From Chryseobacterium ginsenosidimutans (GTDB lineage Bacteria; Bacteroidota; Bacteroidia; Flavobacteriales; Weeksellaceae), in the NCBI RefSeq assembly GCF_024807225.1, contig NZ_JANUCO010000001.1, positions 3,782,001-3,846,000 of the forward strand: 64,000 nucleotides of DNA. The letters are read 5' to 3'. The first letter of the stretch is position 1. Each line of letters starts with the position of its first letter. Position numbers and translations under genes: made by a program. The notes under the pieces were generated by a model, which saw nothing but the letters and a program-made list of their open reading frames with translations, did not search any database and was not told the DNA's origin. Shown here piece after piece: positions 34,368 to 43,056 of the stretch.

Positions 34368-35026
34368 GCAAACTACATGTTGACAGTGTCACAAAATCTT
34401 ACGATTCAAAGAAAATTTTGCAGGACATTTATCTAAGTTGTGAAACGGGGAAAATCATTGCTTTATTAGGAGGAATCGGGTCAGGAAAATCTACCTTATT
34501 ACAAATTATTTTCGGAACGATTAAAGGTGATTCTCAATTTATTAAATTTAATAATCAAGTCCTTACCAAACAATCCGATCGAATAAATAAAATTGCATAT
34601 CTGCCACAACAACCAATTTTTCCTAAAAATATAAAGGTAAAAAAACTGATTTCGTTATTCTGCAACGATGAGAATACTCAAAAGCTTTTTAATTGTGATC
34701 TTATTCAACCTTTTTTAAATCGAACATTAAGGAACCTTTCCGGTGGCGAAAAAAAATCGATTGAAGTCTTAATCATCATTCATTCTCAATCAGAATTTAT
34801 TTTGCTTGAAGAACCTTACAGCGGACTTTCGCCAGTTTTAACAGAAAAAGTGATGAAAATTATTAAAGAAATATCCAAAGGAAAAGGTTTTATCATTTCA
34901 GATTTTATGGCTCAACAAGCAATCGATATTTCGGATGAAGTTTATCTTCTTTCCAATACTTATTTAAAACAAATTAAAGATTTAAAAGAATTGCAACAGC
35001 ATTATTATCTGCCAAAAAGTATTTAA
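34364..35026 (+). CDS. ABC transporter ATP-binding protein with altered catalytic residues
   Basis: The 220-residue ATPase has Walker A GGIGSGKSTLLQI at about 36-48, the Q-loop region YLPQQPIFP and the signature LSGGEKKSIEVL. The Walker B reads ILLEEPYSGL, with Glu in place of the usual Asp before the catalytic Glu. The switch (H-loop) position reads ISDFMAQQA, where a His would normally follow SD/TD. It resembles short Bacteroidota ABC proteins that act with small membrane partners, but hydrolysis may be impaired. It is coupled to the upstream membrane protein gene. Confidence 0.82.
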   Translation: MSKLHVDSVTKSYDSKKILQDIYLSCETGKIIALLGGIGSGKSTLLQIIFGTIKGDSQFIKFNNQVLTKQSDRINKIAYLPQQPIFPKNIKVKKLISLFCNDENTQKLFNCDLIQPFLNRTLRNLSGGEKKSIEVLIIIHSQSEFILLEEPYSGLSPVLTEKVMKIIKEISKGKGFIISDFMAQQAIDISDEVYLLSNTYLKQIKDLKELQQHYYLPKSI

Positions 35027-35030
35027 TTTA

Positions 35031-35038
35031 TATATTTG
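35031..35038 (+). promoter_or_regulatory. -7 promoter box for the gene at 35058
   Basis: TATATTTG lies 19 bp before the ATG and 4 bp after the ABC gene stop. No -33 TTG at the right distance. Confidence 0.35.
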
Positions 35039-35057
35039 AACTGTCAAAAAAATTTTC

Positions 35058-35858
35058 ATGATGATTTCCGTAAACAAAGCGTTTTATTTATCAGTTTTCA
35101 CTCTTTTTTCTTTGTCTTTTGCAAAAGGTCAGGATAAAGTTCCTTTCGGTGTTGTAAAAGCGGAGGAAGGTTATGCCATGGTGCGTGTTCACAAGGATGA
35201 CTACCGAAAAATCATTGATAAGATCCGTATGAAAACCGGCGATGTTTTTGTTTATGTAAAACCTGCTCCCGGAGAAACAGAATGGATCTGGATCAAATAT
35301 CCTGAAAAAGACGATACCGACAAACCTTTCGTAAGATACGACAGCATTACCAAGGAAGGAATGGTGAATAAAAACCGCGTCGTTTTTGTTGATAAACTGC
35401 CACAATTTACCCCTTCAAAATCTAAAAACGGGAAATCATTAATTTTTACGGACGATAATAATCCCAAAATTCCGGGAAATCAGAGAACGAAAGTGATTAT
35501 CGATGTTTATCCTTCAAACGCAGGTTTCCGTAAACAGGAAAAAGATGCCGAAGGAAATATCATTAAAATCGATAAAATAAAAACCTGGGGAATCGGCAAA
35601 GAACTTCCTCAAGGAATGACGGAAATAAAATCTGTTCGTGTTCAGCAGCCGGGAAGAGGTTCTGTTTTTGTGAGAGATGCCATCAAAAATATGTTTCAGC
35701 CAACAATGGATTTCAGCAATATCGGAGTTACAGCCATTGACAACGACCATATTTTCCTTTATATGATCAACGGTTCCGGTGAAAATCGATATACTACGAT
35801 TTGGACCATCAAACAAGGAAGAGTGGAAAGCCAGATCATTTATAAAAACCCGGAATAA
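35058..35858 (+). CDS. Hypothetical secreted protein
   Basis: The 266-residue product has a signal peptide (NKAFYLSVFTLFSLSFAKGQ). The mature part has no recognised domain. It contains VFVYVKPAPGETEWIWIKYP and TWGIGKELPQGMTEIKSV, and looks like an extracytoplasmic beta-rich protein. It has its own promoter and is followed by the cobalamin riboswitch transcript. Confidence 0.7.
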   Translation: MMISVNKAFYLSVFTLFSLSFAKGQDKVPFGVVKAEEGYAMVRVHKDDYRKIIDKIRMKTGDVFVYVKPAPGETEWIWIKYPEKDDTDKPFVRYDSITKEGMVNKNRVVFVDKLPQFTPSKSKNGKSLIFTDDNNPKIPGNQRTKVIIDVYPSNAGFRKQEKDAEGNIIKIDKIKTWGIGKELPQGMTEIKSVRVQQPGRGSVFVRDAIKNMFQPTMDFSNIGVTAIDNDHIFLYMINGSGENRYTTIWTIKQGRVESQIIYKNPE

Positions 35859-35873
35859 TTCGTTAATAATCAT

Positions 35874-35881
35874 TATTTTTG
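35874..35881 (+). promoter_or_regulatory. -7 promoter box for the cobalamin riboswitch transcript
   Basis: TATTTTTG lies about 30 bp upstream of the first riboswitch helix. A -33 TTG is not clear. Confidence 0.4.
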
Positions 35882-35907
35882 CAGCTTAAAAGTTATAAAT
35901 GTATAGC

Positions 35908-36078
35908 TTTTGGAAATTGGTTTTGCTTAACCGCAGATTAAAAGGGAATCGTGTGAAAATCACGTACTGTCGCGCAACTGTAAGTAACTGAAGTCTTTAT
36001 AAAAAATCCACTGTGCACGTCATGGGAAGGAAATAAAGATGTTACAAGTCAGGAGACCTGCCTATTTCTTTAAACAAA
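35908..36078 (+). ncRNA. Cobalamin (AdoCbl) riboswitch
   Basis: The conserved parts are in order: AAAGGGAATCGTGTGAAAAT, ACTGTCGCGCAACTGTAAGT, then CCACTG and GGGAAGG, and the B12 box AGTCAGGAGACCTGCC at about 36048-36063. These match the consensus (GGGAA, GACTGNCCCGCNNCTGTNA, CCACTG, AGYCAGRAGACCTGCC). Such elements usually control btuB-type receptors or B12-related genes. Here the next gene, 36197, is an acyl-CoA thioesterase, which is not a typical target. Confidence 0.9.
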
Positions 36079-36196
36079 AAACTTTCGCGATTTGAAGTTT
36101 ATTGATCTTATGGTTTGTTTCAGGAATTTTCGTGTTCTTGAAATGTTCTTATTTGCTTCAATAGTATTTCATTTCGCCTTAATTTAATAATGAAAT

Positions 36197-36580
36197 ATGA
36201 CTACAGAAGAAAGAATTGAAGCATCCGAAACCAGAATCTTTAAAGCGGTTTTCCCCAACACAACCAATCATTACGACACTCTTTTCGGAGGTACAGCGAT
36301 GCAATTGATGGATGAAGTGGCTTTCATTGCAGCAACAAGGTTTGCGAGAAAGCGTGTAGTAACGGTAAGCAGCGATAAAATAGATTTTAAAAGATCCATT
36401 CCTGCAGGAACAATCGTAGAATTAATCGGAAAAGTCGTACACGTCGGAAATACAAGCATGAAAGTAAATGTAGAAATCTATACCGAACAAATGTATTCTT
36501 ACGAAAGAGAAAGAGCCATTGTAGGAGATTTTACTTTTGTGGCGATTGATGAGTTTAAGAAACCAATCTCAATACTATAA
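36197..36580 (+). CDS. Acyl-CoA thioesterase (hotdog fold, YciA-like)
   Basis: The 127-residue protein is a single hotdog domain. TNHYDTLFGGTAMQLMDEVA is the family's helix and active-site region (Asn/Asp near His, GG). RKRVVTVSSDKIDFKRSIPA and GKVVHVGNTSMKVNVEIY follow. It hydrolyses acyl-CoA thioesters in the cytoplasm. It lies downstream of the cobalamin riboswitch with about 118 bp between; no B12-related gene intervenes. A GC-rich terminator follows. Confidence 0.87.
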   Translation: MTTEERIEASETRIFKAVFPNTTNHYDTLFGGTAMQLMDEVAFIAATRFARKRVVTVSSDKIDFKRSIPAGTIVELIGKVVHVGNTSMKVNVEIYTEQMYSYERERAIVGDFTFVAIDEFKKPISIL

Positions 36581-36637
36581 AGAGCTCCGGCAACCTTCGG
36601 TCGCCGGAGTCAATATTTTCAAATGTTTATTTGAGTG

Positions 36638-36670
36638 GTTTCGGCGGGCTTTGCCCGCCGAAACTTTTTA
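36638..36670 (+). terminator. Strong GC-rich intrinsic terminator
   Basis: GTTTCGGCGGGC pairs perfectly with GCCCGCCGAAAC around TTT, followed by TTTTTATTCTT. A weaker hairpin (CTCCGGCAACC/GGTCGCCGGAG) lies just before it at 36583-36609. Confidence 0.85.
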
Positions 36671-36810
36671 TTCTTTAGAAATCTCAACATTGTGTATAAT
36701 TAGAATATTTTCAATCCAAAAACGATCTTACTTTGATAAGCGAAGCGCCTTTGTTTACCTTAAAAATCACACTCCAAAAATTCTTTGTCTCGCTTTACGT
36801 TTAAAGAAAA

Positions 36811-37401
36811 CTATTTCAACACCTTATCCGTTTTCAGATTTTTAAGCATTAAAAACTGAAACGCCTCTCCCATTTCGTCAGAAGCTCTGGTTATAGCATT
36901 TTCCAGCATTCCTCTTACCTGTTTCTCTGTAACTCCGGCTTCCGTCCAGCTTTTACCTGAAGTATGTGAATTCAAAATAAAAGGCATGATTCTGTCGATC
37001 GCACACGCAAAAATTGCATCCGGAGTATGCTCTTCTTCAAACTCGAGCCACATATTGAAAAACTCTGATCTTAACGGTTCATCCAGAATTCCGAAAATCT
37101 TTTGCGCTGAAGCTTTCTCTCTTTCAAATTTTCCCACCATTGCAGCTTCATCGAATAAAAAAGTATCTCCCGCTTCAATTTCCACCAGATCATGAATAGA
37201 AAGCATTCTTATTACTCTCAACAAATCAATATCTGCTCTGTTTTTCGCATAGGGAAATAAAATCTGAGCCAAAATAATGATCTGCCAAGAATGTTCTGCC
37301 GTGTTTTCTCTTCTCGATTCATCTGCATTATAGTTTCTTCTCTGCACATTTTTTAAAGCATCTACTGCTAAAATAAAATCAATTTCCTTCTGTATTTTCA
37401 T
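36811..37401 (-). CDS. HD-domain hydrolase (YfbR-like)
   Basis: This 196-residue protein is an HD-domain phosphohydrolase: RRENTAEHSWQIIILAQILF with the first His, SIHDLVEIEAGDT with the HD pair at about 69-70, and a later Asp in FACAIDRIMPF. The set resembles 5'-deoxynucleotidases (YfbR/HDDC2). It probably removes phosphate from nucleoside monophosphates, with a divalent metal. It overlaps no neighbour and starts 2 bp after the stop of the XAC2610-like gene. Confidence 0.85.
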   Translation of the reverse strand: MKIQKEIDFILAVDALKNVQRRNYNADESRRENTAEHSWQIIILAQILFPYAKNRADIDLLRVIRMLSIHDLVEIEAGDTFLFDEAAMVGKFEREKASAQKIFGILDEPLRSEFFNMWLEFEEEHTPDAIFACAIDRIMPFILNSHTSGKSWTEAGVTEKQVRGMLENAITRASDEMGEAFQFLMLKNLKTDKVLK

Positions 37402-37403
37402 TA

Positions 37404-38090
37404 TTAATCTTTATAATATTCGTTTACCGGATAGGTTTTTATATTGGTTGTCCATTCATCATCGATGAATTCGCGTTTTGTTACAATTACTTTTCCTTCA
37501 GCTGTTGCATCTTCTTCCAATTCATAAACTTTAAATAATCCTCTTTGCGGAAGAACAGAATATTCTGTCGTTAAATGCCAACAACAACCCGATTTCGAAT
37601 ACGTAATTAATCTTTTACGAGCAGCATCTGTATTAAACATTCCCAAATTCTCGTGAGCAAGCCCAGTTAATTCTTCACTTGGAACAAACTGCTTTTTAGT
37701 ACTATTAAAAACATAAACATCATAAGAAGGTCCTCCGTAACCGCTTTCATTTCCGTTTCTGATGGCGATGTCTTCCGTTCCGTCAAAATTAAAATCATCA
37801 AAAATCAACGGACTTTGCTCATTATATAATTGAATGATATTGGCGGTCGGTTTCTGATCTTCATTCAGATAAAAATTCAGATTATAGGAAGTTAAGGTTT
37901 GAAACTCTTTAGACGTTTTTTTATCGAATAATTTTATCGTTGCATTTCCCTGACATTCATCTTTGCTGCAATTTTCAACATCAATTTTAACATCATAATT
38001 CTTTGAAGCATCTTTTAATTCAAACTGACTTTGAGCGAAAATAGTTGTCCCCAAAAGAACAAATGGTAATAAAAATCGAGAATGTATCAT
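37404..38090 (-). CDS. XAC2610-like secreted protein
   Basis: The 228-residue protein has a signal peptide (MIHSRFLLPFVLLGTTIFAQ). The mature part contains FDDFNFDGTEDIAIRNGNES, an FG-GAP-like calcium loop, then SYDVYVFNSTKKQFVPSEEL and YSKSGCCWHLTTEYSV. The order resembles the XAC2610 family of uncharacterised periplasmic proteins. It ends 3 bp upstream of the HD-hydrolase gene, so the two are probably cotranscribed. Confidence 0.72.
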   Translation of the reverse strand: MIHSRFLLPFVLLGTTIFAQSQFELKDASKNYDVKIDVENCSKDECQGNATIKLFDKKTSKEFQTLTSYNLNFYLNEDQKPTANIIQLYNEQSPLIFDDFNFDGTEDIAIRNGNESGYGGPSYDVYVFNSTKKQFVPSEELTGLAHENLGMFNTDAARKRLITYSKSGCCWHLTTEYSVLPQRGLFKVYELEEDATAEGKVIVTKREFIDDEWTTNIKTYPVNEYYKD

Positions 38091-38155
38091 ATGTGTATTT
38101 TAATTATAATTGAATCCTGTAACAAATTCCGTGCAAATAAGGCTTTTGATGTAAA

Positions 38156-38262
38156 GCTTTTTAGCCTGAATACATTTTATATGAAGCTTTTTCCTGCTTT
38201 CCATTACAATCTTTTTTTTCAAAAAAAGGATTTTCATTACAATCAGGGCTAGGCTAAAGTCA
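38156..38262. repeat. Palindromic intergenic repeat
   Basis: CTTTTTAGCCTGA and AGGGCTAGGCTAAAG form the outer inverted ends. Inside, CTGCTTTCCATTACAATC and GGATTTTCATTACAATCAGG are related. Sequences of this kind are common between genes in Flavobacteriia. The rest of the 370-bp gap before the P450 gene holds no gene. Confidence 0.5.
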
Positions 38263-38460
38263 CTTATTTCAATATGGGAAAATATCCAAAAAGTTTATCT
38301 TTTCGTAGGAATTTAAACACGAATCTTTCCAGACTTTTTTCTACTATCATACTTTGTGGGTATAATTTGGAAGAAAAAAGTAAAAAATAGCTGAAGTAAA
38401 AGTTTAAACAGATTAATTAAATATAAAGGATAAATTGTATTTTTAATGGAAATATAAAAT

Positions 38461-39801
38461 ATGCTTCCAGAATTCAATTATCCGACAGAAATTAAGGGAA
38501 AAAGAAAATTGTATTCTTTATTTAAAGGATTGAAAAATCCGCTGGAAGTCATCAGTGGAAACCATAAGATTTTGGGGGATAATTATTATATTAAAGTAAA
38601 TTTCACCCATAAAAACTTTATTTTTTCTCAGGATAAAGAATTCACAGAATATATTTTAAAGCAAAATCACAAAAATTATTACAAATCCGAGATACAATCT
38701 GTCACGTTAGGAAAATATCTTGGAAACGGCTTGCTTACCAACAACGGAAAAGACTGGCTGAAACAAAGAAGGCTTATTCAACCCGGCTTTAGTAAAGCAA
38801 AAATCGCGAATCTTGTTTCTATTATGGAAGAAGAAATTGATAAATCTTTCCAAGCATTCAAACCTGAGCAAGAGGTGGATTTGTACGATTTCTTTCATAC
38901 TTTGGCTTTCAATATTGTTGCGAAAACCCTTTTCAGTTCTGATATTGATGAAGATAAAGTAAAGGAATTGGGCAAAATTATTACTGAAGTTCAGGAAGTT
39001 TTTGCGAAAGAAGTTCGTTTGCCTTTTTATTCTCAAATCTTAAAAATGTTTGGTGTAATCCGCAAAACGATTGCAAAAAGTAATAGATCAAAAGCTATTA
39101 TTCAAAGTGTTTTGGATAAACGAAGAAGTTCGGGAGAAGAGAAAAACGATTTGCTGGATATGCTGATTCAGACTCGGTATGAAGATACGCAGCTTCCGAT
39201 GTCTGATGAACAGCTCGTTGACGAGATGCTTATTCTTTTCATTGCCGGTCATGAAACAACGGCGAATGCTTTAAGCTTTATCTTTTTTGAGATCAGTCAG
39301 CATCCTGAAGCGGAAAAAAAATTAAAAAAAGAAATCGTGGAAGAAGGTGAAATGGTTTTTACTTCTGAAAGTTTAATGAAAAAATCTTTCACTTCAAACA
39401 TCATCAAAGAAGCCATGCGACTGCATTCTCCGGCTTGGGCAATTGATAGACAAGCGTTGGAAAATGACAGTTTCAAAGAATATTCTTGGCCAAAAGATAC
39501 GTTGATCATCCTTTATATCACCGGTCTTCACAGAAATCCGAAGTACTGGAAAGATCCGAATGCATTTATTCCTGAGCGTTTTGATGATGAAAATGCCAAA
39601 AATTTCGCTTATTATCCTTTCGGAGCAGGACCAAGACTTTGTATCGGCGAACACTTTGCGATGATGGAAATGGTGCTTATCGTCCGAAAATTCTATAAAA
39701 ACTTCAGTTTTATATCATATCAGAAAAGATTTGAGAAAAAAGCTCTTGTTACGTTAAGACCAACCAGCTTAAAAGGAAGAATTATTAATAATTTGACCTG
39801 A
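38461..39801 (+). CDS. Cytochrome P450
   Basis: The 446-residue protein has the I-helix motif LFIAGHETTANALSFIFFEI at about 259-278, the ExxR in IKEAMRLHSPAWAIDRQ, the PERF motif in FIPERFDDENAKNF and the heme-binding FGAGPRLCIGEHFAMMEM with the axial Cys at about 396. There is no signal peptide or fused reductase; it needs separate redox partners. It is a cytoplasmic or membrane-associated monooxygenase, probably acting on a fatty acid or isoprenoid-like substrate. The substrate is not evident from context. Confidence 0.94.
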   Translation: MLPEFNYPTEIKGKRKLYSLFKGLKNPLEVISGNHKILGDNYYIKVNFTHKNFIFSQDKEFTEYILKQNHKNYYKSEIQSVTLGKYLGNGLLTNNGKDWLKQRRLIQPGFSKAKIANLVSIMEEEIDKSFQAFKPEQEVDLYDFFHTLAFNIVAKTLFSSDIDEDKVKELGKIITEVQEVFAKEVRLPFYSQILKMFGVIRKTIAKSNRSKAIIQSVLDKRRSSGEEKNDLLDMLIQTRYEDTQLPMSDEQLVDEMLILFIAGHETTANALSFIFFEISQHPEAEKKLKKEIVEEGEMVFTSESLMKKSFTSNIIKEAMRLHSPAWAIDRQALENDSFKEYSWPKDTLIILYITGLHRNPKYWKDPNAFIPERFDDENAKNFAYYPFGAGPRLCIGEHFAMMEMVLIVRKFYKNFSFISYQKRFEKKALVTLRPTSLKGRIINNLT

Positions 39802-39901
39802 TTTTTCTAAAATCTACATTCCCCGAAATTCATCAATAAAAATAATTAAACTGATTTTCAATTAGTTACACTATTTATTTATATTTTTTCACTACTTTGT
39901 A

Positions 39902-39933
39902 TTGCATATTACCATTTTAATTACATATCTTTG
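39902..39933 (+). promoter_or_regulatory. Promoter of the padR-pspC operon
   Basis: TTG (39902-39904), 21 bp, then TATCTTTG (39926-39933), a full match to the Bacteroidota consensus. The predicted leader is about 75 bp long. Confidence 0.55.
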
Positions 39934-40013
39934 TAATGTAAAATCGGAATAGGTTCAACTAGCTAGGAATTTTATTCTGATTGAATATAACTAATTAACA
40001 AAACTTATTAAAG

Positions 40014-40343
40014 ATGAATACTGAAAATACCAAAGCGCAAATGCGAAAAGGAATTCTGGAATTCTGTATTTTAAGTCTCATCAATCTTCGCGAAATGTAT
40101 GTTTCCGATCTAATAGATGAACTGAAAAAAGGAAAACTGGATGTAGTGGAAGGAACACTCTACCCTCTTTTAACAAGATTAAAAAATGGTGAGTTTCTCT
40201 CTTACAGATGGGAAGAATCTACTGGAGGACCACCAAGAAAATACTACCAGATAACAGAAAAAGGTAAACTGTTTTTAAATGAACTTCAAAATACCTGGAC
40301 CGAATTAACAGATTCAGTTAACCAAATCACTCAAAAAAATTAA
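40014..40343 (+). CDS. PadR family transcriptional regulator
   Basis: The 109-residue winged-helix protein has KGILEFCILSLINLREMYVS, DVVEGTLYPLLTRLKNGEFL (recognition helix) and EESTGGPPRKYYQITEKGKL (wing), the PadR layout with a short C-terminal dimer helix. It is 11 bp upstream of a PspC-domain membrane protein gene. This pairing is common in Bacteroidota, where the regulator is thought to respond to envelope stress; the inducer is unknown. Confidence 0.9.
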   Translation: MNTENTKAQMRKGILEFCILSLINLREMYVSDLIDELKKGKLDVVEGTLYPLLTRLKNGEFLSYRWEESTGGPPRKYYQITEKGKLFLNELQNTWTELTDSVNQITQKN

Positions 40344-40354
40344 AAAACAAAGCT

Positions 40355-42083
40355 ATGAACAAGACACTCTCAATAGGACTCGCAGGTTTTTCTTTTACAA
40401 TAGAAGAACACGCATATATAAAGCTGAGCGATTACCTTAATGCACTGAGAAGCTCATTGGATGCTTCGGAAGCAGAAGAGGTAATGCATGACATAGAAAT
40501 CAGAATGGTAGAAATCTTCAGAGATACCATGGCAAAACGTGAAGTTATCAATGACTCGGATGTAGAAAGAGTAATTGCACAGATCGGGTCTCCTGAAAAA
40601 ATCGAAGAGCAGGAAGAAGCTTATTATTCTGAAAAAAATACGAAAAAAACATATTCTTCAGGAACTGAAAATACAGACAAAAAACAATTGTTCCGTGACC
40701 CTGAAAGACAAAAAATCGCAGGTGTTTGCGCAGGTTTGGCTCATTACGTAGGTATGGATATTACTGCAATGAGAGCGATCTGGTTGGGAATTTTCATTTT
40801 AGGAATTTTCACGGCAGCTGTTTCATCAACGTTGGTTTTCTTGCTTTACATCATCCTTTGGGCCGTATTACCGAAAGCAGAAACGGCGGCAGATTTCCTG
40901 AAAATGAAGGGAAAGCCTATGAACTTCGACAATCTTAAAAATGAGTCTAATAAATTGGTACAATTCGCCAACGAATCTACTCAGAGAGTCGGAGAAATCT
41001 ATATCGAAAACAAACCTTACATCAACAACGCAGGAAACGGAGTTTGGAATGTGATAAAATATGTGATCGGCGGAATCTTTGCTTTAATGGCAGTAGGAAG
41101 CATTGTAGGCGTATTTGTAGTATTCGGACTTTTCGGAATGGATTCTGATTTCCCCGGAGCAAACGAAATTAAATTCTACTTTGATGACAACGGTTTAGAT
41201 AAAATCTTAACGGCAATTATCATTATCGGATCATTAATTCCGGCTATTATCTTCAGTTTATTGAGTATTAAAATATTTTCTCCAAAAACTAAACTGAGAA
41301 ATATAGGATGGGTAATCGGAGCTTTATTCCTTGCTTTAATCGCACTTGGATCTTATTTCGGAGTAAGCATGGCAAAAAGAGAAATGTTTTTGAAAGGTCA
41401 TAAAGAAGACACGGAAGAGGTTTCTATCAACACACAATCTGACAGTATTTTTGTTGATTCAAAACAAATCGCCATTCCTCAGAAACTTTACAGGATATGA
41501 TGATGATCTTTATTCTGATAAAGTATCGGTTTACAAAAAAGACTGGATTCACGTAGATGTAACAAGAAAAGCAGATATTAAAACTCCTTATCTGATCATT
41601 AAAAAAGAAGCGAAAGGATATAATCTTCCATTGAATGTAACGGTTCCGGTAGAAGTGGTAAACAACAGAATTGTTCTTCCTAACTTTATTAAATATCCTT
41701 ACGAACACAGATTCAGAGATTACAGCATCGATTATGAATTGGTACTTCCTTTGAAAACAGTGGTAATTCCTGGAAAACAAGACGGAATCAATTTCGACGG
41801 AGATTTAAATGCAGACGGAATCAACGACAACGATCAGGAAAGAGATGAGGACGGAAAAATTAAAATCGAAAAGAACAAAATCACAGTAAACGGTTCTACA
41901 ATTGAGTACAATTCTGATGATGAAGACAGCGACAGTATTATTATCAACGGTAAAAAAGTTCCGAGCAACCAAGCTGATAAAGTAATAGATTCTATGAAAA
42001 GCAGCATCAAAAAGATGAAAGGTAAAAACATAGATGTAAAAGTAAACGAAGGTAAAAACGAAATTTCTATACAAACCAAATAA
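40355..42083 (+). pseudogene. PspC-domain membrane protein, frameshifted
   Basis: The first frame (to 41500) holds an N-terminal regulatory segment (AEEVMHDIEIRMVEIFRDTM), the PspC domain (FRDPERQKIAGVCAGLAHYV, then ILWAVLPKA) and several membrane helices. The second frame (to 42083) holds a periplasmic domain with DVTRKADIKTPYLIIKKEAK, an acidic NADGINDNDQERDEDGKIK stretch and a polar tail. Removing one A from the AAA at 41483-41485 joins them (IPQNFTGYDDDLYSDK), giving 575 residues. It probably senses envelope stress, with padR cotranscribed upstream. Confidence 0.78.
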
Positions 42084-42207
42084 TTAAACTTCAGAGAGTG
42101 GCTGAAGGTGTGAATGGATAACACAACCGTTTGAAATTCACACTCTTCTTCTCTCAGAAAGATTAAAAAATATAACTATTTCGTTCGCTATGTGAATAAA
42201 AAGATTT

Positions 42208-42215
42208 ACATTTGT
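42208..42215 (+). promoter_or_regulatory. -7 promoter box of the 20-residue peptide gene
   Basis: TACATTTG is a good match to TAnnTTTG. A -33 TTG is replaced by TTCG-like sequence. The predicted leader is about 40 bp. Confidence 0.5.
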
Positions 42216-42263
42216 ATAGTACAAAAATTATAACCAAAAACACTCAAAAAATATTTAATAATC

Positions 42264-42326
42264 ATGGTACAACTAGCATTAGAAATTGTAATGAAAATCG
42301 TAGATTTAATCAGCGGTTTGTTTTAA
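42264..42326 (+). CDS. Very small amphipathic peptide (20 residues)
   Basis: ATG to TAA encodes MVQLALEIVMKIVDLISGLF. The peptide is hydrophobic with polar or charged residues (Gln, Glu, Lys, Asp) spaced to give an amphipathic helix. In size and character it resembles phenol-soluble modulins or type I toxins, but no relationship can be shown. It has its own likely promoter (42208) and a strong terminator (42353), so it forms a short independent transcript of about 150 bases. This makes a chance reading frame less likely. Confidence 0.55.
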   Translation: MVQLALEIVMKIVDLISGLF

Positions 42327-42352
42327 GAGCGATAATATTTCAATATATTTGT

Positions 42353-42381
42353 AAAGTATAACCATTTTGGTTATACTTTTC
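42353..42381 (+). terminator. Intrinsic terminator of the peptide transcript
   Basis: AAAGTATAACC pairs perfectly with GGTTATACTTT around ATTTT, followed by a T-rich stretch (TCTGTTTTT). Confidence 0.85.
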
Positions 42382-42400
42382 TGTTTTTAATACAAAGTAT

Positions 42401-42997
42401 ATGAGAAAGCTGATTGGCAAATTGATGTTAAAACTAATGGGTTGGAAAGTGGTCCTTCAGGGCGACGTAAACAGCCTGAACAGGTGTATTCTGGTCGTAG
42501 CACCCCACACGCACAACATGGAATATATCTTGGGAAATCTTGCCTATTGGTCATTAAAAAAGCCCTTAAAAATCATCATTAAAGATGCTCATACAAAAGC
42601 CTGGTATGGCGGAGTTGTAAAAGGCCTTGGCGGAATCGGGATCGACAGAAGCCAGAAAAATGATCTTGTAAATTTCGTAGCAAACCAGTTCGCAAAAGAT
42701 GATTTCAGCTTGGTAATCACTCCGGAAGGTACAAGAAGCTGGGTTCCGAAATGGAGAAAAGGTTTTTATCACATGGCTTTGGCGGCAAAAGTACCGATCG
42801 TTCTCGCAGCCGGAGATTTTAAAAGAAATATTGTTTATTTAGGATACACTATTCCTTATGAAAGAATAGCTTCCGTTCCGTTTTCAGAAATCATGACCGA
42901 AATTCAGGATTATTATATTAAAAATGATATTACCCCAAAAATCCCTGAAAACTGGAATCCGAATATCATGGGAAATGATACGGAAGTTAGAAGTTAG
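42401..42997 (+). CDS. 1-acyl-sn-glycerol-3-phosphate acyltransferase family protein
   Basis: The 198-residue protein has the acyltransferase blocks APHTHNMEYILGNLAYWSL (block I; the usual HxxxxD reads HTHNME), GGIGIDRSQKNDLVNFVANQ, and block III ITPEGTRSWVPKWRKGFYHM, followed by VPIVLAAGDF. It transfers an acyl group to a lysophospholipid or related acceptor at the membrane. Its 3' end runs into a five-copy GAAGTTA tandem repeat that supplies the stop codon. Confidence 0.85.
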   Translation: MRKLIGKLMLKLMGWKVVLQGDVNSLNRCILVVAPHTHNMEYILGNLAYWSLKKPLKIIIKDAHTKAWYGGVVKGLGGIGIDRSQKNDLVNFVANQFAKDDFSLVITPEGTRSWVPKWRKGFYHMALAAKVPIVLAAGDFKRNIVYLGYTIPYERIASVPFSEIMTEIQDYYIKNDITPKIPENWNPNIMGNDTEVRS

Positions 42998-43017
42998 AAG
43001 TTAGAAGTTAGAAGTTA
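42983..43017. repeat. Five-copy GAAGTTA tandem repeat
   Basis: Five exact 7-bp units span 42983-43017. The first two overlap the last codons of the acyltransferase gene, so changes in copy number could alter its C-terminus. It has the look of a slippage-prone microsatellite. Confidence 0.85.
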
Positions 43018-43056
43018 TCAAAATTACTTATTACCAATTATTCATTACTTATAAAT

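Noticed and set aside
36111..36188. 24-codon frame downstream of the cobalamin riboswitch
   Set aside because: It is short, not recognisable, and has no promoter or terminator of its own; a leader peptide cannot be shown.
36537..36845. Reading frame of 102 residues after the thioesterase gene
   Set aside because: It overlaps the thioesterase 3' end, the GC-rich terminator and the HD-hydrolase 3' end, and shows no protein-like pattern.
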